Positions 1 through 11,300 are shown, counted from the first letter of the stretch. The stretch is DNA of 37,680 nucleotides from Chara braunii (GCA_003427395.1 BFEA01000203.1:969741-1007420); one strand, 5' to 3'. Numbers and translations: made by a program. The notes: generated by a model not told the origin, from the letters alone.

Positions 1-128
1 TTCCATAGGGTTCGCCGGTTGCTGGTTTTTGTTGTTTGAAGAGCTTACTTCATATATATAACTGAAAAGTTCGAACTTTGCAGTTCAATTCAGAACGTCA
101 GAGTCTTCAGACTGGCACTACCGGCAGT

Positions 129-129
<1 letters not shown>

Positions 130-176
<47 letters not shown>
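130..176. repeat. (CT)n microsatellite
   Basis: An uninterrupted run of alternating C and T of about 47 bases is followed by a short C run. Confidence 0.97.
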
Positions 177-178
<2 letters not shown>

Positions 179-511
179 CCCAACGGGCAGCCACGGCGGG
201 CGCCACGTCGAAACGGCCGCTTTGAAATTGCTCGGGCCTGTGTGAAACGCGCCACCCCAAAAACCTGCAGTGTCTTGTGTCCGGACCTCTAGGCCCTGTC
301 CGGTGGGTTGAAACAGCACTGAAAAATCACCCCGTTATTTTTTGAGGGGCGGACAGGACCCGATAAACGTTTTGGGCCGCCCCCTTTTTCATTTTTTTTT
401 TGCCCCAGGGGTCTCCATCCGGACATAAGGACCGGACACCAGACTGTCTGGAACCCAGTCCGGACGTCCGGACGGTTACCATGTTTTTTGTACTTCTCGT
501 TTCTCGTTTGT
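177..511. repeat. TCCGG-rich inverted-repeat segment
   Basis: No gene is visible. The segment 277-303 is approximately inverted at 419-439 (both built on CCGGACA/GTCCGGAC), and 458-473 is two abutting copies of the palindrome GTCCGGAC. This resembles a decayed MITE, but no target duplication was found. Confidence 0.4.
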
Positions 512-1027
512 GCCCTACCCATGAGGCAGGGCGGATTACACCAGGGGCAGCCAACTGCCTCACTCACGTCATACTCACACCTGCACTGTAGCATCCTGTA
601 TTGGACCGTGATAGCAGCATAAGGACAGATGCCCTCGCTGAGGGTACAATGTCACCAGCACCTCATGGAATGTATCTGATGGCTATCACTTCGAAACCAG
701 CGACTTCGGGGAAGGCCCTCACGAGGTGGAAGTCACATCAGTGCTCTTAGGAATGTATCTGGCCAGCATGTGGGGAATGTGATTGCTTATGTTTTAGTTT
801 TTGTTTTGCTGCCCTGCCCGCGAGGCAAGGCGGATTCCACTAGGGCCAGCCAACTGCCTCACTCACGTCATACTCACACCTGCACTGTAGCATCCTGTAC
901 TGGACCACGATAGCAGCATAAAGGAAGTTTTTTTTTTTTGTCCTTCATTTGTTTTTCATACAGACAGATGCCCTCACTGAGGGCACAGTGTCACCAGCAC
1001 CTCATAGAATGTATCTGATGGCTATCA
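512..1027. repeat. Two direct copies of a ~180-bp repeat, 299 bp apart
   Basis: Copy 1 starts at 512 (GCCCTACCC) and copy 2 at 811 (GCCCTGCCC). Both share the long stretch beginning CAACTGCCTCACTCACGTC and later the CAGATGCCCTC block ending near GTATCTGATGGC. Copy 2 carries a T-rich insertion of about 36 bp at roughly 928-963. No coding potential is seen. Confidence 0.85.
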
Positions 1028-1119
1028 TGGGGGGAAGTTTCTTTTTTTTTTCTTATTCTTCTTTTTTTCTTTTTTTCGTTCTATTTGGGATGTAACGACC
1101 ATGAGTACCAGTCTCGAAA

Positions 1120-3270
1120 TAAGGAGCTCGTTAGACACTCCTTGGGGTGTCCTTGGGGCCGACGGAAGTTTCCTTGGGGGTTTTCAAGGAAATTCCCGTC
1201 GTCGTTCCACCTATCCTTGGGGTGGTCTCCCAAGGATGATTCCTTTCGGCCGCTGGCGGCCATTTTCATAATACTATAGTCAGTCGCGGGAGGGGCAATG
1301 CCTTGGTCCATTAGGTGATGTCTGTCTTGCTGCGGTGTGGTCCAGCTGCCGAAGGCGGGAAATTTTGAAAGGCGCTGACGACCGGAAAAAAAAAAAACCC
1401 TTAAAAAGCAACGAACCTCCTCGTTCGAAAATCAAATTTCAAATTGAGTGTTGGACGTCACGACGGCGACGCGGGGCAGGTGGCGTCCATATCTGCGACG
1501 GTGGAAATGGGCATTTGCAGCGGCGCAGTGGAGTCCTCGCACGTCGTCACGAATTTGTGAGCGCCCCGTGAAGGTCCATCGCCATCACCTTTGCATGTTG
1601 CCGCACCTATGTGTTGAGTCGAGCACACGCGGGGAACGTCGTCGGGGACTTAACGTTGAGGTTACCGTGGTCATGGCGAGTTGGGAAGCTGTTGTATTTT
1701 CGTGGTTCATGAGCATTGCAACACACATGCCGATGGAGGGCGGTAGCAATGACGGACGTGCGAAGTTGACGACGATCGAGAAAACGGTCGTGGCGGCGGC
1801 CGTGACGACCGTGCTCATTCGTTGTCAGCAGGAGAGGGCATTTGGGCAGAATGAGAGCACAGATCTGCGCTCGAAGGAGGAAGACGCTTCATCAAGTCCC
1901 GGTCAAAGGGCTGGATACCATGGCCATCACCGAGGCTGCAGTTCAGGTTTGTTGCGCCATGGGTTGCAGTGTTCTTCCACTAGTGACGCCGAGGTGGTGG
2001 ATGAAAAGGAGGACAGGGGGGGGCGTGGGAGGATCTCGAGCAATGAGATGATGCAACAAAGGAGTAGTTCTGGGAGAAGCTGCGTATGTCGCCACGTGTC
2101 TTTCGGGCGATGGCGATTGCATCCAGTGTGGACGAACGCCTGCGGAATGCGCTGCCAGTGTTGATGTCGACTGCAGTCGGTGTCGATCCCTCGTCTTCTC
2201 TGCGGGAGGCCTTCGATAGACGTCGGCCATCAACGAAAGCACACGTGAACGGGAGGACCACGACAAGCAAAATTGTGACTAGGAGCAGCAGTGGCAACCT
2301 TCAATAGATGTCGGCCATCAACAACACGTACGACATGGCCGTAATTCTACGACGACGGTGAACGTCGACCGAACAACGACGACGAAGGGAGCAGACGATA
2401 GAGGACAGCATATGACACACGCACTCCAACGGGTCGTACTCCCTTGCACTGTGAGTCCGGCTGTGGCCTGCGCGGTGGATTCTGGAGTGGTCCATTGAAG
2501 ACCTGCTCTTCGCCTGCCGCCCGTCCATGCTGACGTCCTTCTTCGCAGATCGCCTCTTACATGTACGTCCAGGCACGCTGCCGAGGATGCAGACGTGGAA
2601 GAAGACGACAAGGAGAAGCAAAAGGATGACCAAGAGCAGCAGGGGCAGCCTTCGAAAGACGTCGGCCATGAAAGGCAAGTGGGGAAGGGCAGTAGCTAGA
2701 CGACGACGGTACACCTCCAGCAATCGACGACGAAGAGGGATGCAAACGGCAGACCGCAGCATGGGACAAACGCCTTGTAACATTTTTCACCGCGGAAGAC
2801 AGTGGGCAATCGGAGCAAGGGGGGTCGGCTGAAGTATTCAAATTTGCCGACCGTTCGGCCCCTTTCCGTTTGGCGTCATGCACTACGAGGGAGAACATTG
2901 GTCGACGACGTTCGCGGGGGCCGGTTGACCACCAATGGTTACCGTTGGCATAAGGTTCTTGGAAGCCGAACGTTGAAGACCCAAGATGTCAAAGCGCTGC
3001 CCGGTAGGAACTCCAATGGACCAGCCGACGAAAATTTCTTGCCAACGATGGGTGCCCTCGCCGCTCCGATTATCGCGGATCCTTGACCTCCAAGGGACCT
3101 CGGGAGGTCCCTTGGGGAATGCCACCAAATGGTTGTAGCCCGAGGACGCCCCAAGGATTCCCCAAGGAAATGTTTTCACTTTTTTTTTTCGTATTCATCC
3201 CCAAGAATAGGTGGAACGAAATTTTCCTTGGGGGATTTACACGCCGGAGGAGTGTCTAACGAGCCCCTAA
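1120..3270. mobile_element. Non-autonomous DNA-transposon-like element with terminal inverted repeats
   Basis: The 22-bp ends at 1120-1141 (contains GCTCGTTAGACACTCC) and 3249-3270 (its reverse complement) match with few mismatches. A second inverted pair lies inside them: CGTTCCACCTAT at about 1203 and its reverse complement near 3210. The subterminal 100-200 bp on both sides carry many copies of CCTTGGGG in both orientations, as expected of transposase-binding subterminal repeats. No transposase could be read. No convincing target duplication was found, so the superfamily (Mutator-like or other) is open. The interior is diverged repeat and possible captured coding sequence. Confidence 0.6.
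2205..2725 (+). repeat. Diverged internal repeats with decayed acidic/Gln-rich frame
   Basis: A block containing GAGCAGCAG, then CTTC, then GA-GTCGGCCAT occurs at 2283-2318 and 2634-2669 (offset 351 bp). A shorter copy of its end lies at 2211-2230. In the second copy the plus strand reads a D/E/K/Q-rich peptide ending with the motif QPSKDVGH before a stop. The first copy reads QPSIDVGH in its corresponding frame, with an internal TAG. The repeat of a peptide motif suggests decayed coding sequence carried inside the element, but no family is recognised. Confidence 0.4.
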
Positions 3271-3552
3271 GAATGAAACCCAGGCTCGGCAAAACTCGGT
3301 GCGCAATGGAAGTCAGGTTCGGCAAAAACAGAATCAGAGGTAGTGGTGGTTTTAGGTGATCCAGCCCACCCAAGTTTTTTTTTTTGAAATTTTGCCCCCA
3401 TGCCCGGCCCGCCCGCGACCCGTAAAAAACCTTCGCCTGGACCCACCCGTCCCCACAAGAAAATCATTACCTGCCCGCAACCGGAACCTAATTTTTTTTC
3501 CACCCACACTCACCCATGCCCAACCTAACATTTAGACATAATACGACATTGC
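3271..3552. other. Non-coding flank, C-rich degenerate repeat
   Basis: Nothing codes here. From 3360 to 3530 the sequence is dominated by CCCACC/ACCCG words, similar in character to 17240-17440 on the other side of the LTR element, so the target may have been a decayed repeat of this type. Bases 3548-3552 (ATTGC) are the left target-site copy of the LTR element. Confidence 0.4.
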
Positions 3553-4494
3553 TGAAACATTTTTCACCAAGTCGCGTAACAGACACATTCCCCAGGGCTC
3601 GATCCCATGTCCTGTTCCCCTTTTCCTTGTACAGTACCCGTGGACCCGTGTGTATTTCAACCCGCTACCTGTCCCTGAAAGTCATATGTTCGACTGCTGT
3701 ACATATTTCGGTCGCATGGGTTTGACGTGTGGACTTTAGTTTTAGCAGTCGTAGGGTCAGTCTAGGTCGTAGCTGCTACAGTTCCGAAAGGTCAAGTCCT
3801 ACCCAGTCTAGGACCTTCAAGATGAATCCCGTAGGTCTAGGATTCATTCCGTAGCTGAGTCAGCAGAGGGCGGTCGTAGCCTAGGCAGCAGAGGGCAGTC
3901 CTAGTCCTATCCAGGCCTAGTCAGCAGTACCCAGTCCCGATCCTCACCTAGTACAGTCAGCAAGTACCAAGTGGGACTGTGCACTTTCTGAGCCCGGGCC
4001 AAGGGGTCAGACCACCGACGAAACAAGTATAAATAAAGAGGCAGCATCTAGTCATGGATGGATTCTACCTGTGAGCCATGCGGAAGCGCTGCTTGTGCAT
4101 CGGAGGTCTACAGGTGCCCGAAGAAGGAGAAGGCTAAGAGGAGGAAGAAGCGGTCATAGTCGCTAGCTACCATAGGAGGGAGACGACAACCATAGCTGCC
4201 ACATAGGATAGAGTAGGAGCTGTGTATTGTGTGTGTGTGAGACATTCATGGTGATCGTAGTTAGCGTTGAGGTGTGTGCGTGTGCGTGTGAACAAGTTGT
4301 TGGTGGATACAATAGATCGGGTGGGAATCTTTGTCAGGCGCTAGGCGCCATATCCATTCCAGACAAGTTGAATCTGAACTGTGTGCCTGGCCACATTCTT
4401 ATCTCATAGCTTTGTGTGGGCGCACTGCGCCAGTTTCGAGTTTGTCATCTGTTTGCATGCATGTTGGAAGCGAGTTGAGACGAGTCTGATTTCA
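3553..4494 (+). repeat. 5' LTR (942 bp)
   Basis: Matches 15928-16891 along its whole length with about 60 substitutions by eye and a few small indels (two of 9-12 bp present only in the 3' copy). Ends are TGAAAC...TTTCA. It contains repeated CAGCAGAGGG words near 3865-3900 and a TATA element. The divergence implies an old insertion. Confidence 0.95.
4028..4037 (+). promoter_or_regulatory. TATA box of the 5' LTR
   Basis: TATAAATAAA sits 467 bp before the LTR end and is conserved unchanged in the 3' LTR. It is the natural candidate for the U3 promoter, with the transcript start expected about 25-35 bases downstream near GCATCTAGTC. Confidence 0.65.
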
Positions 4495-4496
4495 CT

Positions 4497-4507
4497 ATTA
4501 TCAGAGC
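4497..4507 (+). other. Primer-binding site, initiator Met tRNA type (degenerate)
   Basis: Directly after the 5' LTR end is ATTATCAGAGC. The last nine bases match the complement of the plant initiator tRNA-Met 3' end (TGGTATCAGAGC). The leading TGG is lost. Confidence 0.6.
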
Positions 4508-5230
4508 TGGTAGTTGGTACCCGTTGTCCCGTCGCCATCGCCGTCATTGTCATCATGGTAGTTGATCGCCATCGTCGTCGCGATCGTCGATTGAAAGGGG
4601 GGGCTCACGCACCAGATCGTGCACCCGCGAGCACCATTGTCCCTAGCGTGCCCGCTGTGTCCCTTTGTCAATTGCGCGCGACAGCGTGGTCGCTGCCATC
4701 CACGTGCGCCCGCTGCTTTTTGCACGCGCTGATGTTTTGCGCGCGCCGGGTACTTTTCGCGCGCGGCCTCTGCTTCCGCACGTTGCTGCTATCCGTGCAC
4801 GCCGTTGTTCTTCGCGCCCCCATTTTTTTCCGTGCGTCGCGCCTTCATTGAAGGGGAAGACTGCCATCGCCACGAGGAGGGTCTTTTACCGAAGAAGAGT
4901 ATCTTCGCGCGTTTTGAAGATCATGAAGACAGACGATGACGACTAGAGAAAGAGAAAGAAGAGGGAGAGAGAGAGAAAGGGAGAAAGGGAATAGGAAGTT
5001 GGAGGCGCATGAAAAAAGAAGAGGCGGCCATATCCGCCGAGCTCGAAGTGGAGGAAGAAGACGGCTACAGTGTGAGCAGAAGTGACAACGAAAGAAGACG
5101 AGAGAGAGAAGGAAGGAGGAAGGAGAGACGAAGGAGAGAGAAAGGGAAGCCATCGCCAAACTCGATGAGGAAGAAGACGAAGGGGAGAAAAAAAAGGTTG
5201 ACGAAGGAGAAGATCGGCGGCCATATCTAG
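4508..5230 (+). other. LTR element leader; GA-rich end encodes only a charged low-complexity frame
   Basis: No gag domain is recognisable. From about 4900 the plus strand is almost purely A and G, and a frame from 5009 to 5230 reads 73 residues made mostly of E, K and R. This may be a gag remnant or only a translated purine tract. GTC/ATCG trinucleotide-like sequence fills 4530-4600 and CpG-rich GCGCGC words fill 4670-4800. Confidence 0.3.
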
Positions 5231-5300
5231 AAGGTCAAAGGGTTGACCAGCGTTGACTACGTTTGACCGACGTTGACCGACATTGACGGACATTGACCAA
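5231..5300 (+). promoter_or_regulatory. 10-bp-phased array of TTGAC (W-box-like) motifs
   Basis: Six consecutive 10-bp units from 5241 to 5300 each carry TTGAC at the same offset: GGTTGACCAG, CGTTGACTAC, GTTTGACCGA, CGTTGACCGA, CATTGACGGA, CATTGACCAA. The unit just before (AAGGTCAAAG) is the motif in inverted orientation. TTGAC[C/T] is the core recognised by plant WRKY factors. Regulatory function is inferred from the motif only. Confidence 0.55.
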
Positions 5301-6590
5301 GACCGTTGTCGGGACTTGTGGATCCCGAATAACGTCCCGACACTTGAGAGTCGGTATATAGCCAAGTTGTGCACGACAGAAAAATCCGGAGAAAGGAGAC
5401 CAGAGAGAGAGAAAATACGAAGGACTAGGACAGGACTGTCGGGAGGAATGATGCCCTGGGCTGAGTACCCCAGGGTGAAGGACCCGGCAATGGCAAGCAA
5501 GTGAGCGACAGGACGTGGGCGCATAGGGGCATAGCATGGGGCCAGGAGAGCCATTCGAATTCGGTATGACAAGGATCCGAGGGGCCTTGAACTGAGCAAG
5601 CAGGGCGCGACAGATGACAAGAAAATAGTGAAGCCGAAAGGTGGACAACCCAAGTGGTCGTGGGACACTAGAAAGTAAGGGCCCAACGTGGGGGCCACCA
5701 ACGACAATTAATGGAAACCACGAATTGGAGGCCCCGCGGCCGGAGAGACCGACATGCGCAAGGCTCGAGAAAAGACAGAGAAAGGGGACCACCATAGGGC
5801 AATAAACGCCAAAAGAAACCAGGAAACCATTAGGAAAAGTATCAGGGACCACGTGGGGCTAAGTAAAATAATGGTATCCGGGACAGAATATCGACGGGAC
5901 CATCGGCGGAACAAGTACCGGCGGGACCGCCAGTGGGACAAGTGTCAGTGGGACCACCAGGCGAGACAAGTACCAAGGACTAGCACGGGACAAGTGGCGG
6001 GGACATGAGAAGGTCTCAAGAAGAACTACGGAGCGGCATGAGGGAAAAATAATTAAAGCAAGATGCACCGTCAAAATCGAGATCTTGATGGTCAAGAATA
6101 TTAGCACCACTAGTGCAAGTACTAGTAGGAGCAAACGGGGAGACCAAAAAGGAAAATAAAAAGTTAAGAAACATGAAGGAGGAGGCGCGGGAGCAATCCG
6201 AAAAATCTCGGATCAACCTCCCTCAAGAAAATGGAGTCAAAAGAGACTCCATGTGAAAAATAGGCCTCCGGGAGAAAATCGGAGTATGAGGGGTCACAGT
6301 ACGGGAGAAATAGAGGTAAAAGGAGGCTCCCATGGGCATAAGGGAGCCACAGTTGCAGTCCGAGATGTAACAGACTGCACCATGGGCATAGGGAGGACCA
6401 AAACTAAGAGGAAGGGCCTAGAAAAGGCCTTAACGGCCACCTGACACTTGGCATGCTAAAAAAAGAAAGAAAAAAAAAAGAAAAGTGGGAGAATAAGACA
6501 AAAGGACTGAGAGAGAGTGAGTGAGTTGGCCGTCAGTAGGGACTGCCATAAGTAGGGACTGGCAGGTCCCTACTGTCAAAAAAGGGATAG

Positions 6591-6649
6591 AAAAGAAAAG
6601 AAAAGAAAAGAAAAGAAAAGAAAAGAGAAAAGAAAAGAAAAGAGAAAAA
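6591..6649. repeat. (AAAAG)n microsatellite
   Basis: About eleven AAAAG units, with two units carrying an extra GA. Confidence 0.95.
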
Positions 6650-6785
6650 TGCCTTAACGGTCAAAAACGACTATTTGGTGAGATACATCTGTGACCAGAT
6701 ACATTCTGGAATATGGCGGTTGCAAAGGACCTTCATTTTGTTTTGATTTTGCAGAGAAAATCAAGAAAATCAAAGACCCATGCAA

Positions 6786-7135
6786 CCGAGATACAACGGA
6801 TTACATAGGGGAGGAGAAATACATGTTTTAGGTGCATCCGGAGCCAATATTGAGCACGGATGGACTTGAAAGTTGGTCGTTTCTTTTTCCTTCAGTTTCA
6901 GGCTAGTTGTGGGGCAAGGGGGCTAGGAAATTGACCCCTACTGCAGTCCGAGTTACAACGGACTGCATGGGGAAAGGAAAACACATGTTTCAAGTGCATT
7001 AGGCGCCAATATTGAGCCCGGATGCACTTGAAAATTGAGCACTTCATTTTCTTTCAATTTGGGGCAAGTTGTGGGGTTGTGGGACTAGGAAAATGGCCAC
7101 ATTTGCAGTCCGAGAAATAGCGGATTGCATAAGGA
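6786..7135. repeat. 162-bp tandem repeat
   Basis: CCGAG-TACAACGGA-T-CAT starts at 6786, 6948 and (partial third copy) 7110, exactly 162 bp apart. Each full unit contains GCCAATATTGAGC and ACTTGAAA-TT. A related CCGAGATGTAACAGACTGCA lies at 6360. Confidence 0.85.
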
Positions 7136-8035
7136 TGCCTAGGCCAAGGGAAAAATGTGCCATGGCAAGCACAAAAGGCTAGAAAATAGTGACTTCGGCA
7201 TGAGGCAAATAGAGACGGTAAACGACAACCGTGAGATGAGGATCTTGCGACCAAGAATAATCGGCGCGCATGAGGCACTTGAGGAGGGGACATTGGGGCT
7301 AACGGGGACAAGGAAGTCCCAAAATAAAAAAGGGACGTCGTCCGGGACGACGTATGGAACCAAATGAGCCAAAATAAAAATAGTCGAAAAATGGGACATG
7401 CACCGGCGGGGCTACCGGCGGGACAAAAAAATGAAACTAGTACGGGGAGAGTGGCGGGGACTTGAGATGCCCCAAGGGAACCATGAGCCAACGTGAGGAA
7501 TGGTCACGCAAAGCAAACGACACCTTCAAGATCAAGATCTAGACAGTGGAAAATATTAACACCACTATTGCAATCACTAGTGGAGTCAAGCAGGAGAGCC
7601 ATGAGGGAAAAGAAAGCAAAGTAATGGTGAGGGGAAGGCTGCCCAGCAGTCTGGGACATCTCGGCCGAGTTAGGCATGAGAAATAGAACCCCAAAGGGCT
7701 CAACATAGAAAAAAGGTTGTCAAAAGAAAATCGGAGAAAAAAAGGGTCAAAATTAAGACTAACGGAGGCAAAATAGAACCCTCCATGAGCATGGGGGCTT
7801 CATTATTGTAATCCGAGATATAACGGTCAACTGTTGAGACTGAATCTGGCCGTAGATGAGGATCCATGGCCTAGAAAAAGACTCAACAACTACTTGACAC
7901 TTGTCACATCAAAAATAAAAGAAAAGAAAAGGAAAATGAGAGAAAATGGAGGAGGCATGTGACAAAGGGGGAAAAAAAAGTGGAGGAAAATGTGTCGGCC
8001 TATTGGGACTGGCACAGTAGGCGGTCCCTACTGTG

Positions 8036-9204
8036 ACCTCATCCCTCCAGATTTAGTGGAGGGCAATCCGGATTGCAGAGATATGACCCTTGGGGCAATA
8101 TCTCTGCAAAATCTGAATTAAAAAGGAAAAATTGAGAAAAAATGCAAAAGAAAAATGACCGGTTTTCTTTTGGGCCATGGATCTGAGATTCGGATCTATG
8201 GGGGAGGGAATATGGTCGTTCTTGATGAGGTCAACTCAAACGGCCGACTCCGGAATGAGTTGGCAGCCCAAAAATGGAAAGAAACAAAAGAAAAAAAATT
8301 ACAAAATTCAAAATTGTGCATTTGGCCCAAACGGAGGGTCAGATGCACCAAAAACTGAAAAAGTGAGCTCAGGGGCTCAAATTTGAAGCAAGGATCACCA
8401 AGTGGTAGCTCGGAATATTGCTGGCCTTGGATCTCAGCCAGATCCAAGGCTGAAAAGGCACCGAGGCATGGGAAAATACCTCGGCCTACCAAAATGGGGT
8501 AGAAACTGAAAACCCACAAGGCCTTTTTCTCCCAGGTGGGGCTGCCCCTTGAGCATTTGGACTCAAGGGGGCAGCATTTGAAAAAGAAAAGGAGGCCAAG
8601 GGAAACCAAGAGGCAATCCGAGTTGGTACCAACCACCCGGACTGCTTTGGCCAAAATGAGGCCCGGGTACCCCCGAAGGGGCCTAGTGGTGGGTTTTGCC
8701 TTGGGGGGTACCTCGGTTCACTTGGAGGCACATGGGGAGGCTCATGGGCTGGCCGGTACTTCGGTTTCAACCTACATAAGTTGAGGGAGCAGCCCGCCAC
8801 ACTCACATTTGCATGAGGTGTGCCCATGCTGCCCAAGTGAGCTCATAGGAACACTTCTATCACTTGGAGTGAGAAGAGGGGAACCCCTGTCAGTTTGGGA
8901 GCTTAGAGGAGACTGTGGACTAGTGTGAGGAACTCTAGAGGCTGGTGGTATTGAGGCTGGCCTAGGAAGGTGATCCGCCATAGGCCCCCGGCTGTGAGGA
9001 AGAAGGAAAGGCTAGAGGGAGTCCCATTAGCCCTCCTAAAGGGGCGGACTCCAGAACCATCATCAGAAAGAGACTGAGGAGGAGGGATGAGAAGGGCTTG
9101 AGGAAGAAGGAAGCCATAGCCAAGTGAAGAGGAAAGCATCATCAAGATTGGTGCTTCAACTCCAAGATGCTGGAAGAGGTGAGTGAAAAGAAGGAGAATC
9201 TTCA
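8036..9204. other. Non-coding interior of the LTR element
   Basis: No domain, tRNA or clear repeat is seen. The sequence changes from purine-rich to a mixed composition with G-rich and AAGG-rich patches. Frames are short and low-complexity. Confidence 0.4.
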
Positions 9205-9345
9205 TCTTTTTCTTCTTCTTCTTCTTCTTCTTCTCCGTCTTCTTCTTCTTCTTCTTCTTCAAGCTTCTTCTTCTTCTTCTCCTTCTTCCTCCTCTCCCCT
9301 TTCTTCCTCCCATTCTTCTTCTCCTACTCCTCCATGTTCCCTCAT
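9205..9345. repeat. TTC/CTT-rich microsatellite
   Basis: Two main TTC runs (about 9208-9232 and 9237-9290) are separated by CCGTC, AAGC and CTCC interruptions. Translated frames here are homopolymeric F/L/S and are not genes. Confidence 0.92.
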
Positions 9346-9470
9346 CTACATTCCCTTTTGGTCTTCCTCCTCATCTTCTCTCTCTCCATGGGTACTTTCC
9401 AAAGCTTAGAGTAGATAGTAGGAGTTTTTTTCACTAGTAATGGTCTCCCCATGAGCTCATCCTATACTCC

Positions 9471-10327
9471 CATGTAAATCGTCACTTCCAATTTTGAGAT
9501 TTAATGCATGAGTTCCACGTTCTCTCCATTTCTTCACTTGGTAGTAAATCACAACTTTGGTTTGTGCTCTTTCTAGTGTTTTGGATGATCTTTCACTTTT
9601 GTTTTGTCCATTCGTTCACCCCCATGTAAATTGCCACTTTCCATTTTGAGATTTCATGCATGAGAATGAGTTTTACTCACTCTCACTTCACTTTCTCTCC
9701 ATTTCTTCACTTGGTAGTAAATCGCAACTTTGGTTTGTGCTCTTTCTAGTGTTTTGGATGATCTTTCACTCTTGTTTTGTCCATTCGTCCACCCCCATGT
9801 AAATCGCCACTTTCCATTTTGGGATTTCATGCATGAGTCCCTTCACTTTCTCTCCATTTCTTCACTTGGTAGTTAATCGCAACTTTGGTTTGTGCTCTTT
9901 CTAGTGTTTTGAATGATCTTTCACTCTTGTTTTGTCCATTCCTTCACCTCCATGTAAATCGTCATTTTCCAATTTATGATTTTATGCATAAGAGTGAGTT
10001 TTACTCTCTCCCTTCACCTGCTCTCCATTTCTTCACTTGGTAGTAAATCGCAACTTTGGTTTGTGCTCTTTCCAGTGTTTTGGACNNNNNNNNNNNNNNN
10101 NNNNNNNNNNNNNNNNNNNNNNNNNNNNNNNNNNNNNNNNNNNNNNNNNNNNNNNNNNNNNNNNNNNNNNNNNNNTCACCTCCATGTAAATCGTCATTTT
10201 CCAATTTGTGATTTTATGCATGAGAGTGAGTTTTACTCTCTCCCTTCACCTGCTCTCCATTTCTTCACTTAGTGGTAAATCGCAACTTCGGTTTGTGCTC
10301 ATTCTAGTGCTTTGGATGATCTTTCAC
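9471..10327. repeat. Minisatellite, ~150-175-bp units
   Basis: CATGTAAAT-G-CA-TTTCC begins units at 9471, 9623, 9796, 9951 and 10183. Each unit then carries TTCACTTGGTAGT-AATCGCAAC and GTGCTCTTTCTAGTGTTTT. Unit lengths of 152, 173 and 155 bp vary through a TGAGTTTTACTC-type insertion. An N-gap lies in the fourth unit. Confidence 0.92.
10086..10175. other. Assembly gap (90 N)
   Basis: A run of 90 N lies inside the minisatellite. The flanks are similar but not identical repeat units, so the true number of units here is unknown. Confidence 0.99.
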
Positions 10328-11018
10328 TCATGCCTTGTCAATTCTTGCACTTGGTGATAGTCCGATTCCTCCCTATCTGTTCAGCTTGTGTGGAGCATGT
10401 GTTTTCACTTGTCATACTCATGTTTCGTCCATTCCTTGCACTTGGTGATAGTCCAATTCTTCCCTAGCTACTTATGAAATGCATGAGTTTTCCCTTGTCG
10501 CACTCATGCTTTGTCCATTCCTTGCACTTGGTGATAGTCCGAGTCTTCCCTAACTGTTCAACTTGTGAAATACATGAGTTTTTCCTTGTCACACTCATGC
10601 TTTGTCCATTCTTTGCACTTGGTGATAATCCGATTCTTCCCTAGTTGTTCAACTCGTGAAATGCATGAGTTTTCCCTTGTCACACTCATGCTTCGTTCAT
10701 TTCATGCACTTGGTGATAGTCCGATTCTTCCCTAGCTGTTCAACTTGTGAAATGCACGGGTTTTCCCTTGTCACACTCATGCTTTGTTCATTCCCTGCAC
10801 TTGGTGATAATCCGATTCTTCCCTAGATGTTCAACTTGTGAAATGCATGAGTTTTCCCTTGTCACACCCATGCTTTGTCCATTCCTTGCACTGGGTGATA
10901 GTCTGATTCTTCCCTAGTTGTTCAACTTGTGTGGAGCATGTGTTTTCCCTTGTAACAGTCATGCTTTGTTTATCCCTTGCACTTGGTGACAGCCCGATTC
11001 TTCCCTAGTTGATCAGCT
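10328..11018. repeat. 91-bp tandem satellite, eight units
   Basis: The word TTGGTGATA (one copy TGGGTGATA, one TTGGTGACA) recurs at 10351, 10442, 10528, 10619, 10710, 10801, 10892 and 10983. That is a strict 91-bp period with one 86-bp unit. Each unit also has GATTCTTCCCTAG, ATGCATGAGTTTTCCCTTG and CATGCTTTGTCCATTC. It directly follows the longer-unit minisatellite and shares CTTTGTCCATTC with it, so the two arrays are probably related. Confidence 0.95.
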
Positions 11019-11300
11019 TGACACATGCATGGCCTAGCGAGACCCCCGTGTTCTAACCGAACGCGGTAAATAGGAGGAAGGAAAAAAGATTGTTCTTTGC
11101 TAGTTATAATAATGTTGTTGTTGTTGTTGGTGCCTGACCAAGCCCCTTGCTGCTATTGCTGCTGCTGGGAAGTGGATGGCCGACCTCCGGAGCACGGGCC
11201 GGTTCGAAAAAGGGCCTAAGGGGCCAATGCGACCGGGGGGGCCACTTCTGGCCAGTTCCGCCAAAGCAAGGATATGGGGGCTGAGAATTCTTAGACCTCA
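11019..11300. other. Spacer with TTG run
   Basis: No gene is seen. There is a short (TTG)n run at 11113-11130 and G-rich sequence to 11290. Confidence 0.4.

Larger units (their letters stand above)
5301..8035 (+). repeat. Purine-rich non-coding interior with an ancient ~1.46-kb segmental duplication
   Basis: No domain is recognised in any frame. The plus strand is strongly purine-biased. The block around 5870-6560 recurs, diverged, at about 7380-8030. Shared landmarks include GTGGCGGGGAC, a TATTA-CACCACTA-TGCAA block (6097 and 7553), a TGACACTTG-CA block (6441 and 7895) and the AGTAGGGACTG-like end (6535 and 8000). A shorter repeat lies between the copies. Confidence 0.65.

Noticed and set aside
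1448-2164. 238-residue plus-strand frame in the inverted-repeat element
   Set aside because: Composition is irregular, there is no transposase or other motif, and the repeated peptide seen further on lies in another phase.
4943-5852. Long minus-strand frames of 254 and 205 residues
   Set aside because: They are the complement of the purine-rich leader and of the TTGAC array. Composition is L/S/P/F from CTT/TCC codons, with no domain.
9167-9437. Phe/Leu/Ser-rich frames that look like membrane proteins
   Set aside because: They are translations of the TTC microsatellite.
10328-11018. Regular 91-bp repeat array resembling a CRISPR array
   Set aside because: The whole unit repeats with no unique spacers, the unit is too long, and the context is a eukaryotic retrotransposon.
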